The notes under the pieces were generated by a model. The model ran no database searches, was not told the DNA's origin, and saw nothing but the letters and a program-made list of their open reading frames with translations. From positions 1-34,574 of the forward strand of contig DYKF01000009.1 in assembly GCA_020722745.1 (NCBI GenBank): a stretch of DNA of 34,574 bases, given 5' to 3'. How positions within the stretch are numbered: the first letter of the stretch is position 1; every line of letters begins with the position of its first letter. The position numbers and the translations under genes are program-made. Positions 6,839 through 14,796 of this stretch are shown in pieces. This DNA comes from Caldithrix sp. GTDB taxonomy: Bacteria > Spirochaetota > Leptospiria > Turneriellales > Turneriellaceae.

Positions 6839-7459
6839 ATGGAAATACATTTGCTTCTCGTTGCTTTTCTCTCCTATTTAACTGGCTCCATACCCACAGC
6901 CTACTGGATAGGTTTGAGCCTGGGAAAAGATATCACAAAAGAAGGATCGGGCAATGTGGGGGCTACCAATGCTTTGCGCGTCCTCGGCAAAAAATGGGGC
7001 GCTATCACTCTCGCAATAGACATTTTGAAAGGATTTTTACCAGTCTTTGCTACCATGCACATTTCGGCACTGCGCGGCTCGCTGGACCCATCTCTTGCGG
7101 CCATGGTGGCGGCAGGCTTTGCCATTCTGGGACATTCGTTCAGCTTCTGGATACGGTTTAAGGGTGGCAAAGGAGTGGCTACGGGTGCCGGAACTGTTTT
7201 GGCTCTGGCTCCACTCTCCGTCCTTGTCGTACTTCTGGTTTTTGTTCTGGTTGTGGCTACTACCCGCCTCGTTTCCCTAGGCTCCGTTACTGGTGCCGCG
7301 CTGCTATCACCGCTGTATGCGCTTGTCTACCGAGAGAGTTTTTCATGGGCCATTTTTGGTTTTTTGATCGCCATTTCTCTTTTTATTATTTACAAACACA
7401 GGCAGAATATCAAACGATTGCCTTCGGGAACAGAATCCCGGATTTCCTTTAAACAGTAA
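6839..7459 (+). CDS. plsY: Acyl-phosphate:glycerol-3-phosphate acyltransferase PlsY
   Basis: Integral inner-membrane enzyme that transfers the acyl group from acyl-phosphate to glycerol-3-phosphate, making lysophosphatidic acid for phospholipid synthesis. The family motifs are all visible: GSIPTAYWIG (N-terminus), GSGNVGATNALRVLG, the LGHSFSFWIRFKGGKGVAT segment, and a C-terminal HRQNIKRLPSGTE. About five to six hydrophobic segments are present in 206 residues, the usual size. The ATG at 6839 begins the first membrane helix; no Shine-Dalgarno is visible. It is divergent from lpxC, with 54 bases between the starts. The downstream exported-protein gene begins about 50 bases later. Confidence 0.93.
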   Translation: MEIHLLLVAFLSYLTGSIPTAYWIGLSLGKDITKEGSGNVGATNALRVLGKKWGAITLAIDILKGFLPVFATMHISALRGSLDPSLAAMVAAGFAILGHSFSFWIRFKGGKGVATGAGTVLALAPLSVLVVLLVFVLVVATTRLVSLGSVTGAALLSPLYALVYRESFSWAIFGFLIAISLFIIYKHRQNIKRLPSGTESRISFKQ

Positions 7460-7499
7460 TCTTCAGAAGGGCTGCAGGGATTCCGATATTTATGAACGC

Positions 7500-7504
7500 A
7501 GGAG
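7500..7504 (+). promoter_or_regulatory. Ribosome-binding site deciding the start at 7510
   Basis: AGGAG lies 5 bases before the ATG at 7510. An earlier in-frame ATG at 7492 has no such site and would add six polar residues ahead of a clean signal peptide. Confidence 0.75.
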
Positions 7505-7509
7505 AAATT

Positions 7510-7950
7510 ATGAAACGCATTGTATTTACCGCAACTCTGGGGCTATTGGCATCATCTCTGTTTGCCGGTCCCATCATGGAAGAATATTACAAATTAGAGA
7601 AAGAGATTGCCGACTCCAGAAAAACGGACGAATCCCAAAAGAAGCAACTGGAAACAACTCTCCTGAAGTCTCTGCAACGCTCCCTTGCCCGCTACTATAA
7701 ATATAAAGATGCAGAAAAGCTCACAGCGTCTGATTTTCAATACGAAGCGTCAGAAACCGACCCCAATACATTCTTCGTAAAATTCAAGGATTTTACAGGA
7801 TATTTTTCTTACCACAACGATCCCCGCCTGTATACTTCTTTCCCTTGGGACGAAAAACTGATCGTAAAGCCAGGCACGGAGTTTGAAAAAGAAGAACTCC
7901 CTATCGACAACAAAAAGAAAGAAGACGAAAAAACTTCTGAAACCAAGTGA
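7510..7950 (+). CDS. Small exported protein of unknown function (146 aa)
   Basis: I do not recognise the family. The product begins with a standard Sec signal peptide (MKR, hydrophobic core, cleavage likely after SLFA). The mature part starts with a Lys/Glu-rich helical region (PIMEEYYKLEKEI and on), continues with a short aromatic region (FFVKFKDFTGYFSYH; SFPWDEKL) and ends in a very polar Lys/Glu tail. There is no lipobox Cys, so it is probably a soluble periplasmic protein. The ATG at 7510 is chosen because of its AGGAG and because the signal peptide begins there; 7492 is the alternative. Its TGA overlaps the GTG of cutA by 4 bases, so the two are probably co-translated. Confidence 0.75.
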   Translation: MKRIVFTATLGLLASSLFAGPIMEEYYKLEKEIADSRKTDESQKKQLETTLLKSLQRSLARYYKYKDAEKLTASDFQYEASETDPNTFFVKFKDFTGYFSYHNDPRLYTSFPWDEKLIVKPGTEFEKEELPIDNKKKEDEKTSETK

Positions 7951-8255
7951 ACCCAGTTGTCGTACTCACCACCACAGAGAAACGCGAGGATGCCGTTTCT
8001 CTGGCTTCCTTGTTAGTTGAAAACAGACTGGCTGCCTGCGTGAATCTCTTTCCTGTAGAATCTTTTTACAGGTGGGAAGGGGAAGTCCAACGTTCAACGG
8101 AATACAAGCTCATCATAAAAACAGCAGAAGAAAAATGGACAAAACTCCAGAGTTTTCTTCACGAGCACCACCCCTACTCTGTTCCCGAAATGACAAAAGT
8201 CAATACCGAAATGTCAGAGTCCTACCTTGCCTGGCTTGCGAACTCTCTTACCTGA
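7947..8255 (+). CDS. cutA: CutA-family divalent-ion tolerance protein
   Basis: CutA1 is a small trimeric ferredoxin-like-fold protein, structurally related to PII, linked to copper and divalent metal tolerance. The 102-residue product shows the family pattern: VVLTTTEKREDAVSLASLLVENRLAACVN-type N-terminus with the conserved AACVN, an FYRWEGEVQ segment, E-x-K-L-I-I-K-T, then HPYSVPEM, and YLAW near the end. The GTG start overlaps the previous stop (GTGA). The last 42 bases overlap the 3' end of the convergent copper-ATPase gene ccoI; both products relate to copper, though the opposite orientation argues against co-regulation. Confidence 0.9.
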   Translation: MNPVVVLTTTEKREDAVSLASLLVENRLAACVNLFPVESFYRWEGEVQRSTEYKLIIKTAEEKWTKLQSFLHEHHPYSVPEMTKVNTEMSESYLAWLANSLT

Positions 8256-10727
8256 ATTCCATGTTCTGGCAAGCTGTAGCGAATTGGTGACAACCATGAT
8301 GGAACTCAGCGACATGAATATGGCGCCATAGAGCGGTATTATTTTTCCGGCAAACGCGAGCGGCAGCAGAAATAGATTGTACAAAAAAGACAGCACAAGG
8401 TTCTGAATAATTTTATGTCTTGTTTTAACCGCTAACTCCAGAGCATCTGCCAGCAACGTAAGATCCTCGTGCAGAAACAACATGCTGCTGCTGTACGTAG
8501 AAATCTGCGCTGCCTGCGCAAAACTGACTCCTACGTGGGAGCGAGCCAGCGCAATGGAATCGTTAATTCCATCTCCCACCATGACCGTTCGCAGTCCCTG
8601 GTTTTCCAGCGAATCAATAAATTCTTTTTTGTCTTCTGGCTTCTGGTTGGCGTAATATTCCGATATGCCGAGATCGCCAGCCACCCTGGCAGCGCTCTCC
8701 ACGTGATCTCCCGTGAGCATCACAATGCGATACTTTTTGCGCAGTCTCTGGATCAGCCCTGGAGCTTCTTTGCGAATCGTGTCCGAAAGTTGAAAACGGG
8801 CAAGAACAACCACTTTGCCATTGCGCATACCGGAAAGGTAAACGAGAGTTTCATCGCTGCTCTGCTCTCCCTCTAAAACAATTCCGATCTCTTCCATAAA
8901 AAGGCGCGAACCGGCATAATAGGTTTCGCCATTGTAGACACCGCTTATTCCCCGGCCTGGGATTGTAACCAGGGAATGAACTGAATCCGTACCCACCGTG
9001 CCGTTGTAAGCAGCCGCAAAGGCCCGCGTGATAGGATGATGAATCCCGGAAGCTTTTTCTAACGCGCACGCCAACTGAAGCAAATCTGTTTTTTCTTCTG
9101 TGTAAAACTTCTGTCCTTTAATAGACATTTTGCCTTCTGTAATTGTACCGGTTTTATCGAGAACAATGACATTCGCCTTGTACAACTCATCGAGGACAAT
9201 TCCTCCGCGTAACATAATGCCACGCGTAAATGCCTTTTGCAAAGCGACTATAAAGGCAGTAGGAATTGAAAGATTGAGAGCACAGGGACAGGCTACTATC
9301 AAGAGGGAAATGGTGTGCAGCAAAGCCGGCTCAATTCCACTCGATTGGAAAAAATACCAGAAGATAAAAGTAGAAATGCCGGCGAGGAGTACAAAGAGGA
9401 TAAAAATTTCACTGGCTTTCTCTGCAAGTTTCTGGGTGGCCGGAAGTTCGCGGAGACTTTTTTCGGCCAGTTTGGTTATATGACTCAGAGTGCTGTTTTC
9501 GTGCGTGCTGGTCACCTGGAGAACCATACTGCTTCCAAGACAACGCGATCCGGCAAGAATTACATCGCCCCGCGTTTTAAGCAGCGGCTTGAACTCCCCC
9601 GTAATCATGGACTCATCTGTCTCTGCTGCGTCCATTTCCAGAGTTGCGTCAAGAGGCACAAGCTCTCCCGGATGAACTTCAATGATATCGCCCTGTTTAG
9701 CAGAGTCTATCTGCTCATCGACTGTTTGTCCGTCCCGGCGAACATGAATAATCTGTGGCAGCCCGCTACCAAGATTTTCCAGATACGTGAGTGTTTTCTC
9801 TTTGTACTTTGTTTCAATAAAACGACCTATCAATATGGCAAAAGTGACAAAGGTGACAGAATCAAAATACGTCTCCCCTTTCCCGGAAAGAGTAACATAG
9901 ACGCTGTAAAAATAGGCCAGCGACAAACCTGTCACCGTAAGTAAATCCATACTGAGAACGCGCTGCTTCAGTGAATGCCATGCGTTCAGAAAAAACGGCC
10001 AGGCTGAATAAAATAGAACGGGAGTTGCCATGAGCCAGCTGACAACGTGAAAGAAAGTTTTCGTCATCTGGTCTATAAAAGAAAAATAACCGGCGTACAA
10101 TGCAACGCTGATCAGCATAATATTGCCCATAAAAAAACCGGCTACGCCCATTCTGCGAAGCATGGTGTTGGACAGTTTTCTCGCCTCTTTTTCGTTTGTC
10201 TTTTTTACGGGAATGGCCAGATAGCCAATGGCTGCAATCACGTCGGCAATGCGACGCATGTTGATTAGTTTTGGATCCCATGTAACCGAGGCCCGATTGG
10301 TGGCCAGCTGTACTTCTGCACTCAATACTCCAGGCTCCTGGTTCAATATTTTTTCGTTGAGCCAGACACAGCTTGCACAATGAATTCCCTGAATCAGAAA
10401 TATGGCGGTTTTATATCCATTCTCGTCGGGTTCTATTTCCAGATCCCAAACCTCGTACGGCCATTTGTCTATAGTATTGCCCTCTGGTTTAGGTGCAAAC
10501 TCTGTTCTGTAACTGTAATAATTTTTGTTACCAGAAGATTCGATGATCTGAAAGACCTGCAAACAGCCATTACAGCAGAACCGCAAAGTGGACTCTTCCT
10601 TTTTTCCGGATTCTGTAGTCATCTCGCGGTGCAGCTCGTGCACTACCCCGGAAGGAATTTCTTCACCGCAATGATAACAAATATTCTGACTTTTAATTTC
10701 AGAATATTTAATAGTAGATCCACTCAT
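8214..10727 (-). CDS. ccoI: CcoI/FixI copper-exporting P1B-type ATPase for cbb3 oxidase
   Basis: Inner-membrane copper pump needed to assemble cbb3-type cytochrome c oxidase. The N-terminus has the FixI-type Cys-rich domain (CYHCG at 17-21; FCCNGC at 50-55), followed by a heavy-metal-associated domain with HCASC (C117, C120). After the first membrane helices come TGE (376-378), the CPC transport site (C480-P-C482), the phosphorylation motif DKTGT (D524), HP (564-565) and GDGIND (718-723), then two final helices. The length of 837 residues fits the family. A clear AAGGA precedes the ATG. It is the last gene of the rhomboid-like/ccoS/ccoI operon, 27 bases after ccoS. The basic tail beyond LQLARTW (about 17 residues) overlaps cutA on the opposite strand. 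The oxidase genes ccoNOP are not in the window. Confidence 0.93.
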   Translation of the reverse strand: MSGSTIKYSEIKSQNICYHCGEEIPSGVVHELHREMTTESGKKEESTLRFCCNGCLQVFQIIESSGNKNYYSYRTEFAPKPEGNTIDKWPYEVWDLEIEPDENGYKTAIFLIQGIHCASCVWLNEKILNQEPGVLSAEVQLATNRASVTWDPKLINMRRIADVIAAIGYLAIPVKKTNEKEARKLSNTMLRRMGVAGFFMGNIMLISVALYAGYFSFIDQMTKTFFHVVSWLMATPVLFYSAWPFFLNAWHSLKQRVLSMDLLTVTGLSLAYFYSVYVTLSGKGETYFDSVTFVTFAILIGRFIETKYKEKTLTYLENLGSGLPQIIHVRRDGQTVDEQIDSAKQGDIIEVHPGELVPLDATLEMDAAETDESMITGEFKPLLKTRGDVILAGSRCLGSSMVLQVTSTHENSTLSHITKLAEKSLRELPATQKLAEKASEIFILFVLLAGISTFIFWYFFQSSGIEPALLHTISLLIVACPCALNLSIPTAFIVALQKAFTRGIMLRGGIVLDELYKANVIVLDKTGTITEGKMSIKGQKFYTEEKTDLLQLACALEKASGIHHPITRAFAAAYNGTVGTDSVHSLVTIPGRGISGVYNGETYYAGSRLFMEEIGIVLEGEQSSDETLVYLSGMRNGKVVVLARFQLSDTIRKEAPGLIQRLRKKYRIVMLTGDHVESAARVAGDLGISEYYANQKPEDKKEFIDSLENQGLRTVMVGDGINDSIALARSHVGVSFAQAAQISTYSSSMLFLHEDLTLLADALELAVKTRHKIIQNLVLSFLYNLFLLPLAFAGKIIPLYGAIFMSLSSIMVVTNSLQLARTWNSGKRVRKPGKVGL

Positions 10728-10754
10728 GGTATGTCCTTAAAAAATCCCACGGAA

Positions 10755-10949
10755 TTATTTTTCCTTTTTTGCTTTCGGGGCTTTGGGCTGCATGCTTCTG
10801 TCTACATCATCTTCATCGTCCATGACCATCTTTACGGCAGTCATTTCGGGATCGTCGTAATCGCGGTTCTTTACGCTCCAGAAAAAAAAGATAAGAAATC
10901 CAAGAGCCAAGAGAACCGTAACGGGAAGCATAATTGATAAACCTGGCAT
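10755..10949 (-). CDS. ccoS: CcoS cbb3 oxidase assembly protein
   Basis: Small single-pass membrane protein needed for cofactor insertion into cbb3-type oxidase. The 64-residue product has one N-terminal helix (LSIMLPVTVLLALGFLIFFFW) and the family signature FFWSVKNRDYDDPE...VMDDED, followed by a Lys-rich tail. The start at 10949 is chosen because AGGAG (10955-10959 on the minus strand) lies 5 bases upstream and the family begins right at the helix; a longer frame reaching 11024 overlaps the upstream gene and adds unrelated residues. It sits between the rhomboid-like gene (1 base gap) and ccoI. Confidence 0.88.
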   Translation of the reverse strand: MPGLSIMLPVTVLLALGFLIFFFWSVKNRDYDDPEMTAVKMVMDDEDDVDRSMQPKAPKAKKEK

Positions 10950-10950
10950 T

Positions 10951-11607
10951 TTATCTCCTGTTGTTTTGTTTATACTGGCGGGCGCGCCACCAGCTTTGTA
11001 TTTGTCCGTAATGATACACTCCAAAGAAAAGAAGATAGTTCAGATAAACAAATAAAAAGTACAATCTATCTAAATTAGAATCTGCAAAAATGATTCGCAG
11101 CAATAAAAAACCGGCAGTGACAATAGCTATGTAAATCATTTTTACCGGGAAAATAAAAAAGAGCAGAATTTCAGTGGATGGGTTCAGCATAGCCATAGCT
11201 AAAAATAAACTGATTTCTATGTCGCCAAACGTGCGCACGGGATAATTAAACAAAAACGAAAAAAGAATGGTGAACAGAATGGCAATAGCCAGATACAGCG
11301 TAAGACGAAAAGCGCCCCACTGCGCCTCCAGATTGGAAACGATAAAATACAGAAAGACGAGGAAAATAGCCATGAAAATAAAATTTCCATCCATGGGCAC
11401 AGCTAAAAACGTAAACAACCGCCAGACTTCCCCGCTCATCACCAGCCCTGGCACCAGATAGAGATTTGTAATCATCTCTGGTTTAGTCATATAAACAATA
11501 AATCCAAAAACCTGTAGTACGATTAAATAAAGAGCCATATTATCCAGGGCAAAAAATGGAATTTTTCGCGAGAGCCAGTTCACCCACGATGGATCTTTGT
11601 ACATCAT
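10951..11607 (-). CDS. Rhomboid-like multi-pass membrane protein, probably inactive
   Basis: Polytopic inner-membrane protein of about 218 residues with roughly six hydrophobic segments. The layout recalls the rhomboid/derlin superfamily: a first helix after DNMALYLI, then a VMSGEVWRLFTFLAVP segment like the WRL.T loop of rhomboids. However, the catalytic GxSG serine motif is not present, so any protease activity is unlikely. The start at ATG 11607 is preferred; a TTG at 11640 would add 11 residues, but that TTG belongs to a candidate -35 box. It is first in an operon with ccoS and ccoI, and its last bases contain the ccoS ribosome-binding site, so a role in membrane-protein or oxidase assembly is possible but unproven. 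Confidence 0.65.
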   Translation of the reverse strand: MMYKDPSWVNWLSRKIPFFALDNMALYLIVLQVFGFIVYMTKPEMITNLYLVPGLVMSGEVWRLFTFLAVPMDGNFIFMAIFLVFLYFIVSNLEAQWGAFRLTLYLAIAILFTILFSFLFNYPVRTFGDIEISLFLAMAMLNPSTEILLFFIFPVKMIYIAIVTAGFLLLRIIFADSNLDRLYFLFVYLNYLLFFGVYHYGQIQSWWRARQYKQNNRR

Positions 11608-11612
11608 ACAGG

Positions 11613-11640
11613 ATTCTGAAATGCACTTACCTGCCGTCAA
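11613..11640 (-). promoter_or_regulatory. Candidate promoter of the ccoS/ccoI operon
   Basis: On the minus strand TTGACG (11640-11635), 16 bases, CAGAAT (11618-11613). The -10 box ends 5 bases before the ATG at 11607, so the transcript would start at or next to the start codon. Confidence 0.4.
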
Positions 11641-11713
11641 GAATAGTTTTTAGATGGATATGCCACCGCAAGCGGACAGACATTAGAGCGGTTGCCACTT
11701 TAGCGAAAAATTT

Positions 11714-11742
11714 CTTACGCAAAAAAGCGCTACCTGCGTAAG
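11714..11742. promoter_or_regulatory. 8-bp inverted repeat between divergent promoters
   Basis: CTTACGCA (11714-11721) and TGCGTAAG (11735-11742) are perfect reverse complements separated by 13 bases, giving about two helical turns centre to centre. It lies between the divergent kinase and ccoS/ccoI promoters and could be a dimeric regulator site. No T-run follows on the plus strand. Confidence 0.4.
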
Positions 11743-11792
11743 GCTCCCCGCTTAACTCTTTTTGAAACTCATACTGCGATGACAAAATAGAC

Positions 11793-11821
11793 TTGACATT
11801 GCCCACAAAAAGGCCGATAAT
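11793..11821 (+). promoter_or_regulatory. Sigma-70-type promoter of the CheA operon
   Basis: TTGACA (11793-11798, perfect -35), a 17-base spacer, GATAAT (11816-11821, five of six). Only TCACC separates the -10 box from the ATG at 11827, so the expected start site falls on or beside the A of the ATG. No Shine-Dalgarno is present. Confidence 0.75.
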
Positions 11822-11826
11822 TCACC

Positions 11827-14766
11827 ATGGTTGAAGTTCAGGATCAGGACGAATTGCGCATTTTTCTCGAAGAACTCAATGAAAACCTGAGCTTTCTCGA
11901 CAATGCCATTATTGCTCTCGAAGAGAATCCCACAAACAAGGAAATGATCCAGGAGATTTTTCGAGTTGCGCATACCGTAAAAGGCAATGCAGGATTCCTT
12001 TCCATCAAGAATCTGGTAGACCTGGGCCATGCCATGGAAGAGGTATTCAAAGAATTCGAGAAGGGCAATATTCCGGTCACCAGCCCCGTTATTGATACTC
12101 TGCTGGAATGCAAGGACGCCATTTCTGCCATTGGAGCAAGGCTGTCCGAAGGTACAGACCCCGGTGCAATACCGGTGCAGCATCTCATTGAAAAGGTGAA
12201 CAGTTTTGTAGGCAAAGGTTCACCAGAGGCGCCGCCTTCTGCTTCTGGCAGTGTGCAGATGTCCGATGAAGAAATCCCGGAATATGTCCCCGGCGCAGGG
12301 CTCATTCGCGTCTGGATTTCTCCCAATGAGCCGGCTCCTTCTGTTCGCGCCTTTCTGGTCCACCAGAAAATAAACAGCTTTTCTGAAATCATCCGCCACG
12401 CTCCGGGTGACGAAGAACTGGAGTCTCCCGATTTTGCTGCCAGTGAACGCGAACTTCGCTTCTGGGTTCACACAGCTCTCACTCCGGCAGAGATTCCAGA
12501 CTTTATCAACATAGATCTCATTGAGCGCATTGAATATATCGAAGAAGACGATCTTCGCAAACTGAACGAACGCAAGAATCCTGAAAGCGTGGTGCAGGGG
12601 GGTGGCAAGCAGCAACGGGAAGACCTCAGCATTTCTGATACCGTCCGCATTCCCGTCGCAAGACTCGATACACTTCTCAACCTGGTTGGCGAGCTCGTTA
12701 TTGCAAACAGTGGACTCATCCAGATACAGGAATATATCAAGGACAGGCCGGAATTGGCGGATGTTGACCGCCAGGTGCGCGATCGGGTAAAAGAGATTTT
12801 TAGAATTTCTGGAGACGTACAGGAACTCGTCATGAAGTCTCGCCTGGTTCCCATTGGACAGGTATTTTCCCGCTTTAAGCGCTTTGCCCGCGACTATTCT
12901 TCCCGTACGGGCAAAAAAATCCATCTGGAACTCGAAGGCGAAGAAACAGAAATAGATAAAAAAATCATCGACGAGATGATTAAGCCTCTGACGCATCTCG
13001 TTCGCAATTCTGCGGATCACGGACTCGAAGACACAGAAGAGCGAAAAGCTAATGGTAAAAATGAAACGGGCCTCATTCGCCTTGCTGCAAACCAGGAAGG
13101 CAATTACATTAACGTAATCATAGAAGACGATGGGCGCGGCCTCGATTACAATAAAATAGTGAGCAAGGCTATTTCCAAAGGCCTCATCACGAGAGAAATG
13201 GCTGCAACCCTCACAGAGGAAGAAGCTAAAACTCTTATTTTCTCACCGGGCTTTTCTACCAAAGATACTGCCGACGATATTTCCGGGCGCGGAATTGGAA
13301 TGGATATTGTCAAGCGCAGCATTGAGCTTCTAAACGGCACCATAGATGTCCAAACGGAAAAAGGAAAGGGAACTAAAATCACTGTTAAGCTCCCTCTTAC
13401 TCTGGCTATCATCAATGCCCTGATTGTTCAGGTGGGAGATGAAAAATATTCCGTGCCCATGGGTGCCATCGTAGAGACTCAAAAAATCCGCCGTGAGAAT
13501 ATTCTCATGATAGACGGTAACGAAATGGTTCGCCTGCGCGACATTCTGATCCCTCTTATTCGCCTGGATAAAATCTTCCAGCTCGATATTTCTAAAAACA
13601 GGCAACAGGATACTTATCCAGTTATTGTTGTGGAGTATAATGACACTCTCGTTGGTCTTCTCGTCGATCAATTCCTGACCCGTCACGAGATGGTAATTAA
13701 ATCTCTCGCAGAACACTACCGCCCCATTGAAGGCATTTCGGGTGCATCCATCATGGGCGATGGAGACATTATTCTGATTCTCGATGTTCACGGAATCATT
13801 CAGCTTTACAAGCAACTATCCAGCGGACATATCCTTTCAGAAAATGCCCCACGTATCATTGTTTCGCGCAAAAGAAACAAAGAGCAGGAAACCGAAAAAG
13901 CAGCTGCGCAGAGCGCTAAAGAAACTCCTTCCACAGTGCAGGTCAGCGCAAAGCCAACCCAAGAAACCAAAGCCGTCAGAGAGCCATCAAAAGAAATCGA
14001 AAAGCCTATGAAAGAGCCAATGGAAGCGCCCCCAAAATCAGAGAACGATAAACAAACGCTGGTAGATGAAATTATCCGCCAGGCGAAAACAGGCGCTCCC
14101 ATTGTAAATATTGACGATTTGGATATACAGGAAGATGCGGCGCTCTCCTTCCACAAAGATGAAGACAAAGAACAATCCCTGCAAAAACTAAAGGAAATTT
14201 TTGCCCCAGAAAATAGAGATATGCTCAAAGAATGGCTTCGGCAGGGCAATTACCGGGCCATCCACGGAATCCAGGCCCTGACTGGTACGCACAATATTAA
14301 ACTGGAAAAAAGCAAGGGGCAGCAGATAACCGTGGAGAAGATAGACAACATTCTCGACCGCATCCGAAAAGAGCCCGGCAAGATGATTGACTTTTCTCTG
14401 CCGATTAATCCGCTCGACGGCGCCGTGCATTTTTTACTGAACGAAGAAAACGCACACAAGATTGTCAAGCTGTTGCTGGAACAGGCGGGTCTCGATGTTC
14501 CCGAAGAGCTGGAGTATGAACCCCTGATGGAGGTAACGAACATTCTTGGTTCTGCGTATACGAACAGCCTGACACAGATTACAGAGGTTCCCGTAGAACC
14601 CGGAGTACCAAAAATCATTGACGACAAAGACGAAATTATACAACATATTAAATCCCAGATTTCTGGCCCCCCCATGGAAATTTTATATATTGAAAATAAG
14701 TTCCTGTGGGAACAGGAAGATATTAAAGCAGAATTGTTAATTCTCGTGCCAGAGATAAAGATTTGA
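11827..14766 (+). CDS. CheA histidine kinase with C-terminal CheC/CheX-like phosphatase domain
   Basis: The 979-residue hybrid reads, in order: Hpt domain (1-125) with phosphoacceptor H49 in AHTVKGN; a region (150-245) that may be a response-regulator-binding P2; dimerisation helices (270-345, VARLDTLLNLVGELVIANSG); ATPase (380-525) with N-box RNSADHGLE (393-401), G1 DDGRG (434-438) and G2 GRGIGMDIV (487-495); CheW-like domain (525-665); an acidic, Lys/Pro-rich linker (680-770); a helical segment (775-850); and a C-terminal domain (855-979) resembling CheC/CheX. That domain has LPINPLDGAVHFLL and E902-x-x-N905 followed after exactly 22 residues by P928, the spacing known for CheC/CheX active sites; the usual D/S four residues before the Glu is E898. 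Only one such site is present, as in CheX. The message is probably leaderless. The cheY-type gene follows. Confidence 0.88.
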   Translation: MVEVQDQDELRIFLEELNENLSFLDNAIIALEENPTNKEMIQEIFRVAHTVKGNAGFLSIKNLVDLGHAMEEVFKEFEKGNIPVTSPVIDTLLECKDAISAIGARLSEGTDPGAIPVQHLIEKVNSFVGKGSPEAPPSASGSVQMSDEEIPEYVPGAGLIRVWISPNEPAPSVRAFLVHQKINSFSEIIRHAPGDEELESPDFAASERELRFWVHTALTPAEIPDFINIDLIERIEYIEEDDLRKLNERKNPESVVQGGGKQQREDLSISDTVRIPVARLDTLLNLVGELVIANSGLIQIQEYIKDRPELADVDRQVRDRVKEIFRISGDVQELVMKSRLVPIGQVFSRFKRFARDYSSRTGKKIHLELEGEETEIDKKIIDEMIKPLTHLVRNSADHGLEDTEERKANGKNETGLIRLAANQEGNYINVIIEDDGRGLDYNKIVSKAISKGLITREMAATLTEEEAKTLIFSPGFSTKDTADDISGRGIGMDIVKRSIELLNGTIDVQTEKGKGTKITVKLPLTLAIINALIVQVGDEKYSVPMGAIVETQKIRRENILMIDGNEMVRLRDILIPLIRLDKIFQLDISKNRQQDTYPVIVVEYNDTLVGLLVDQFLTRHEMVIKSLAEHYRPIEGISGASIMGDGDIILILDVHGIIQLYKQLSSGHILSENAPRIIVSRKRNKEQETEKAAAQSAKETPSTVQVSAKPTQETKAVREPSKEIEKPMKEPMEAPPKSENDKQTLVDEIIRQAKTGAPIVNIDDLDIQEDAALSFHKDEDKEQSLQKLKEIFAPENRDMLKEWLRQGNYRAIHGIQALTGTHNIKLEKSKGQQITVEKIDNILDRIRKEPGKMIDFSLPINPLDGAVHFLLNEENAHKIVKLLLEQAGLDVPEELEYEPLMEVTNILGSAYTNSLTQITEVPVEPGVPKIIDDKDEIIQHIKSQISGPPMEILYIENKFLWEQEDIKAELLILVPEIKI

Positions 14767-14796
14767 CAAACTGCAACCACAATTGAGGAGAGGAAA

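Noticed and set aside
10950-11024. Longer ccoS start
   Set aside because: It lies inside the upstream rhomboid-like gene, and the family begins at the helix after ATG 10949, which has its own AGGAG.
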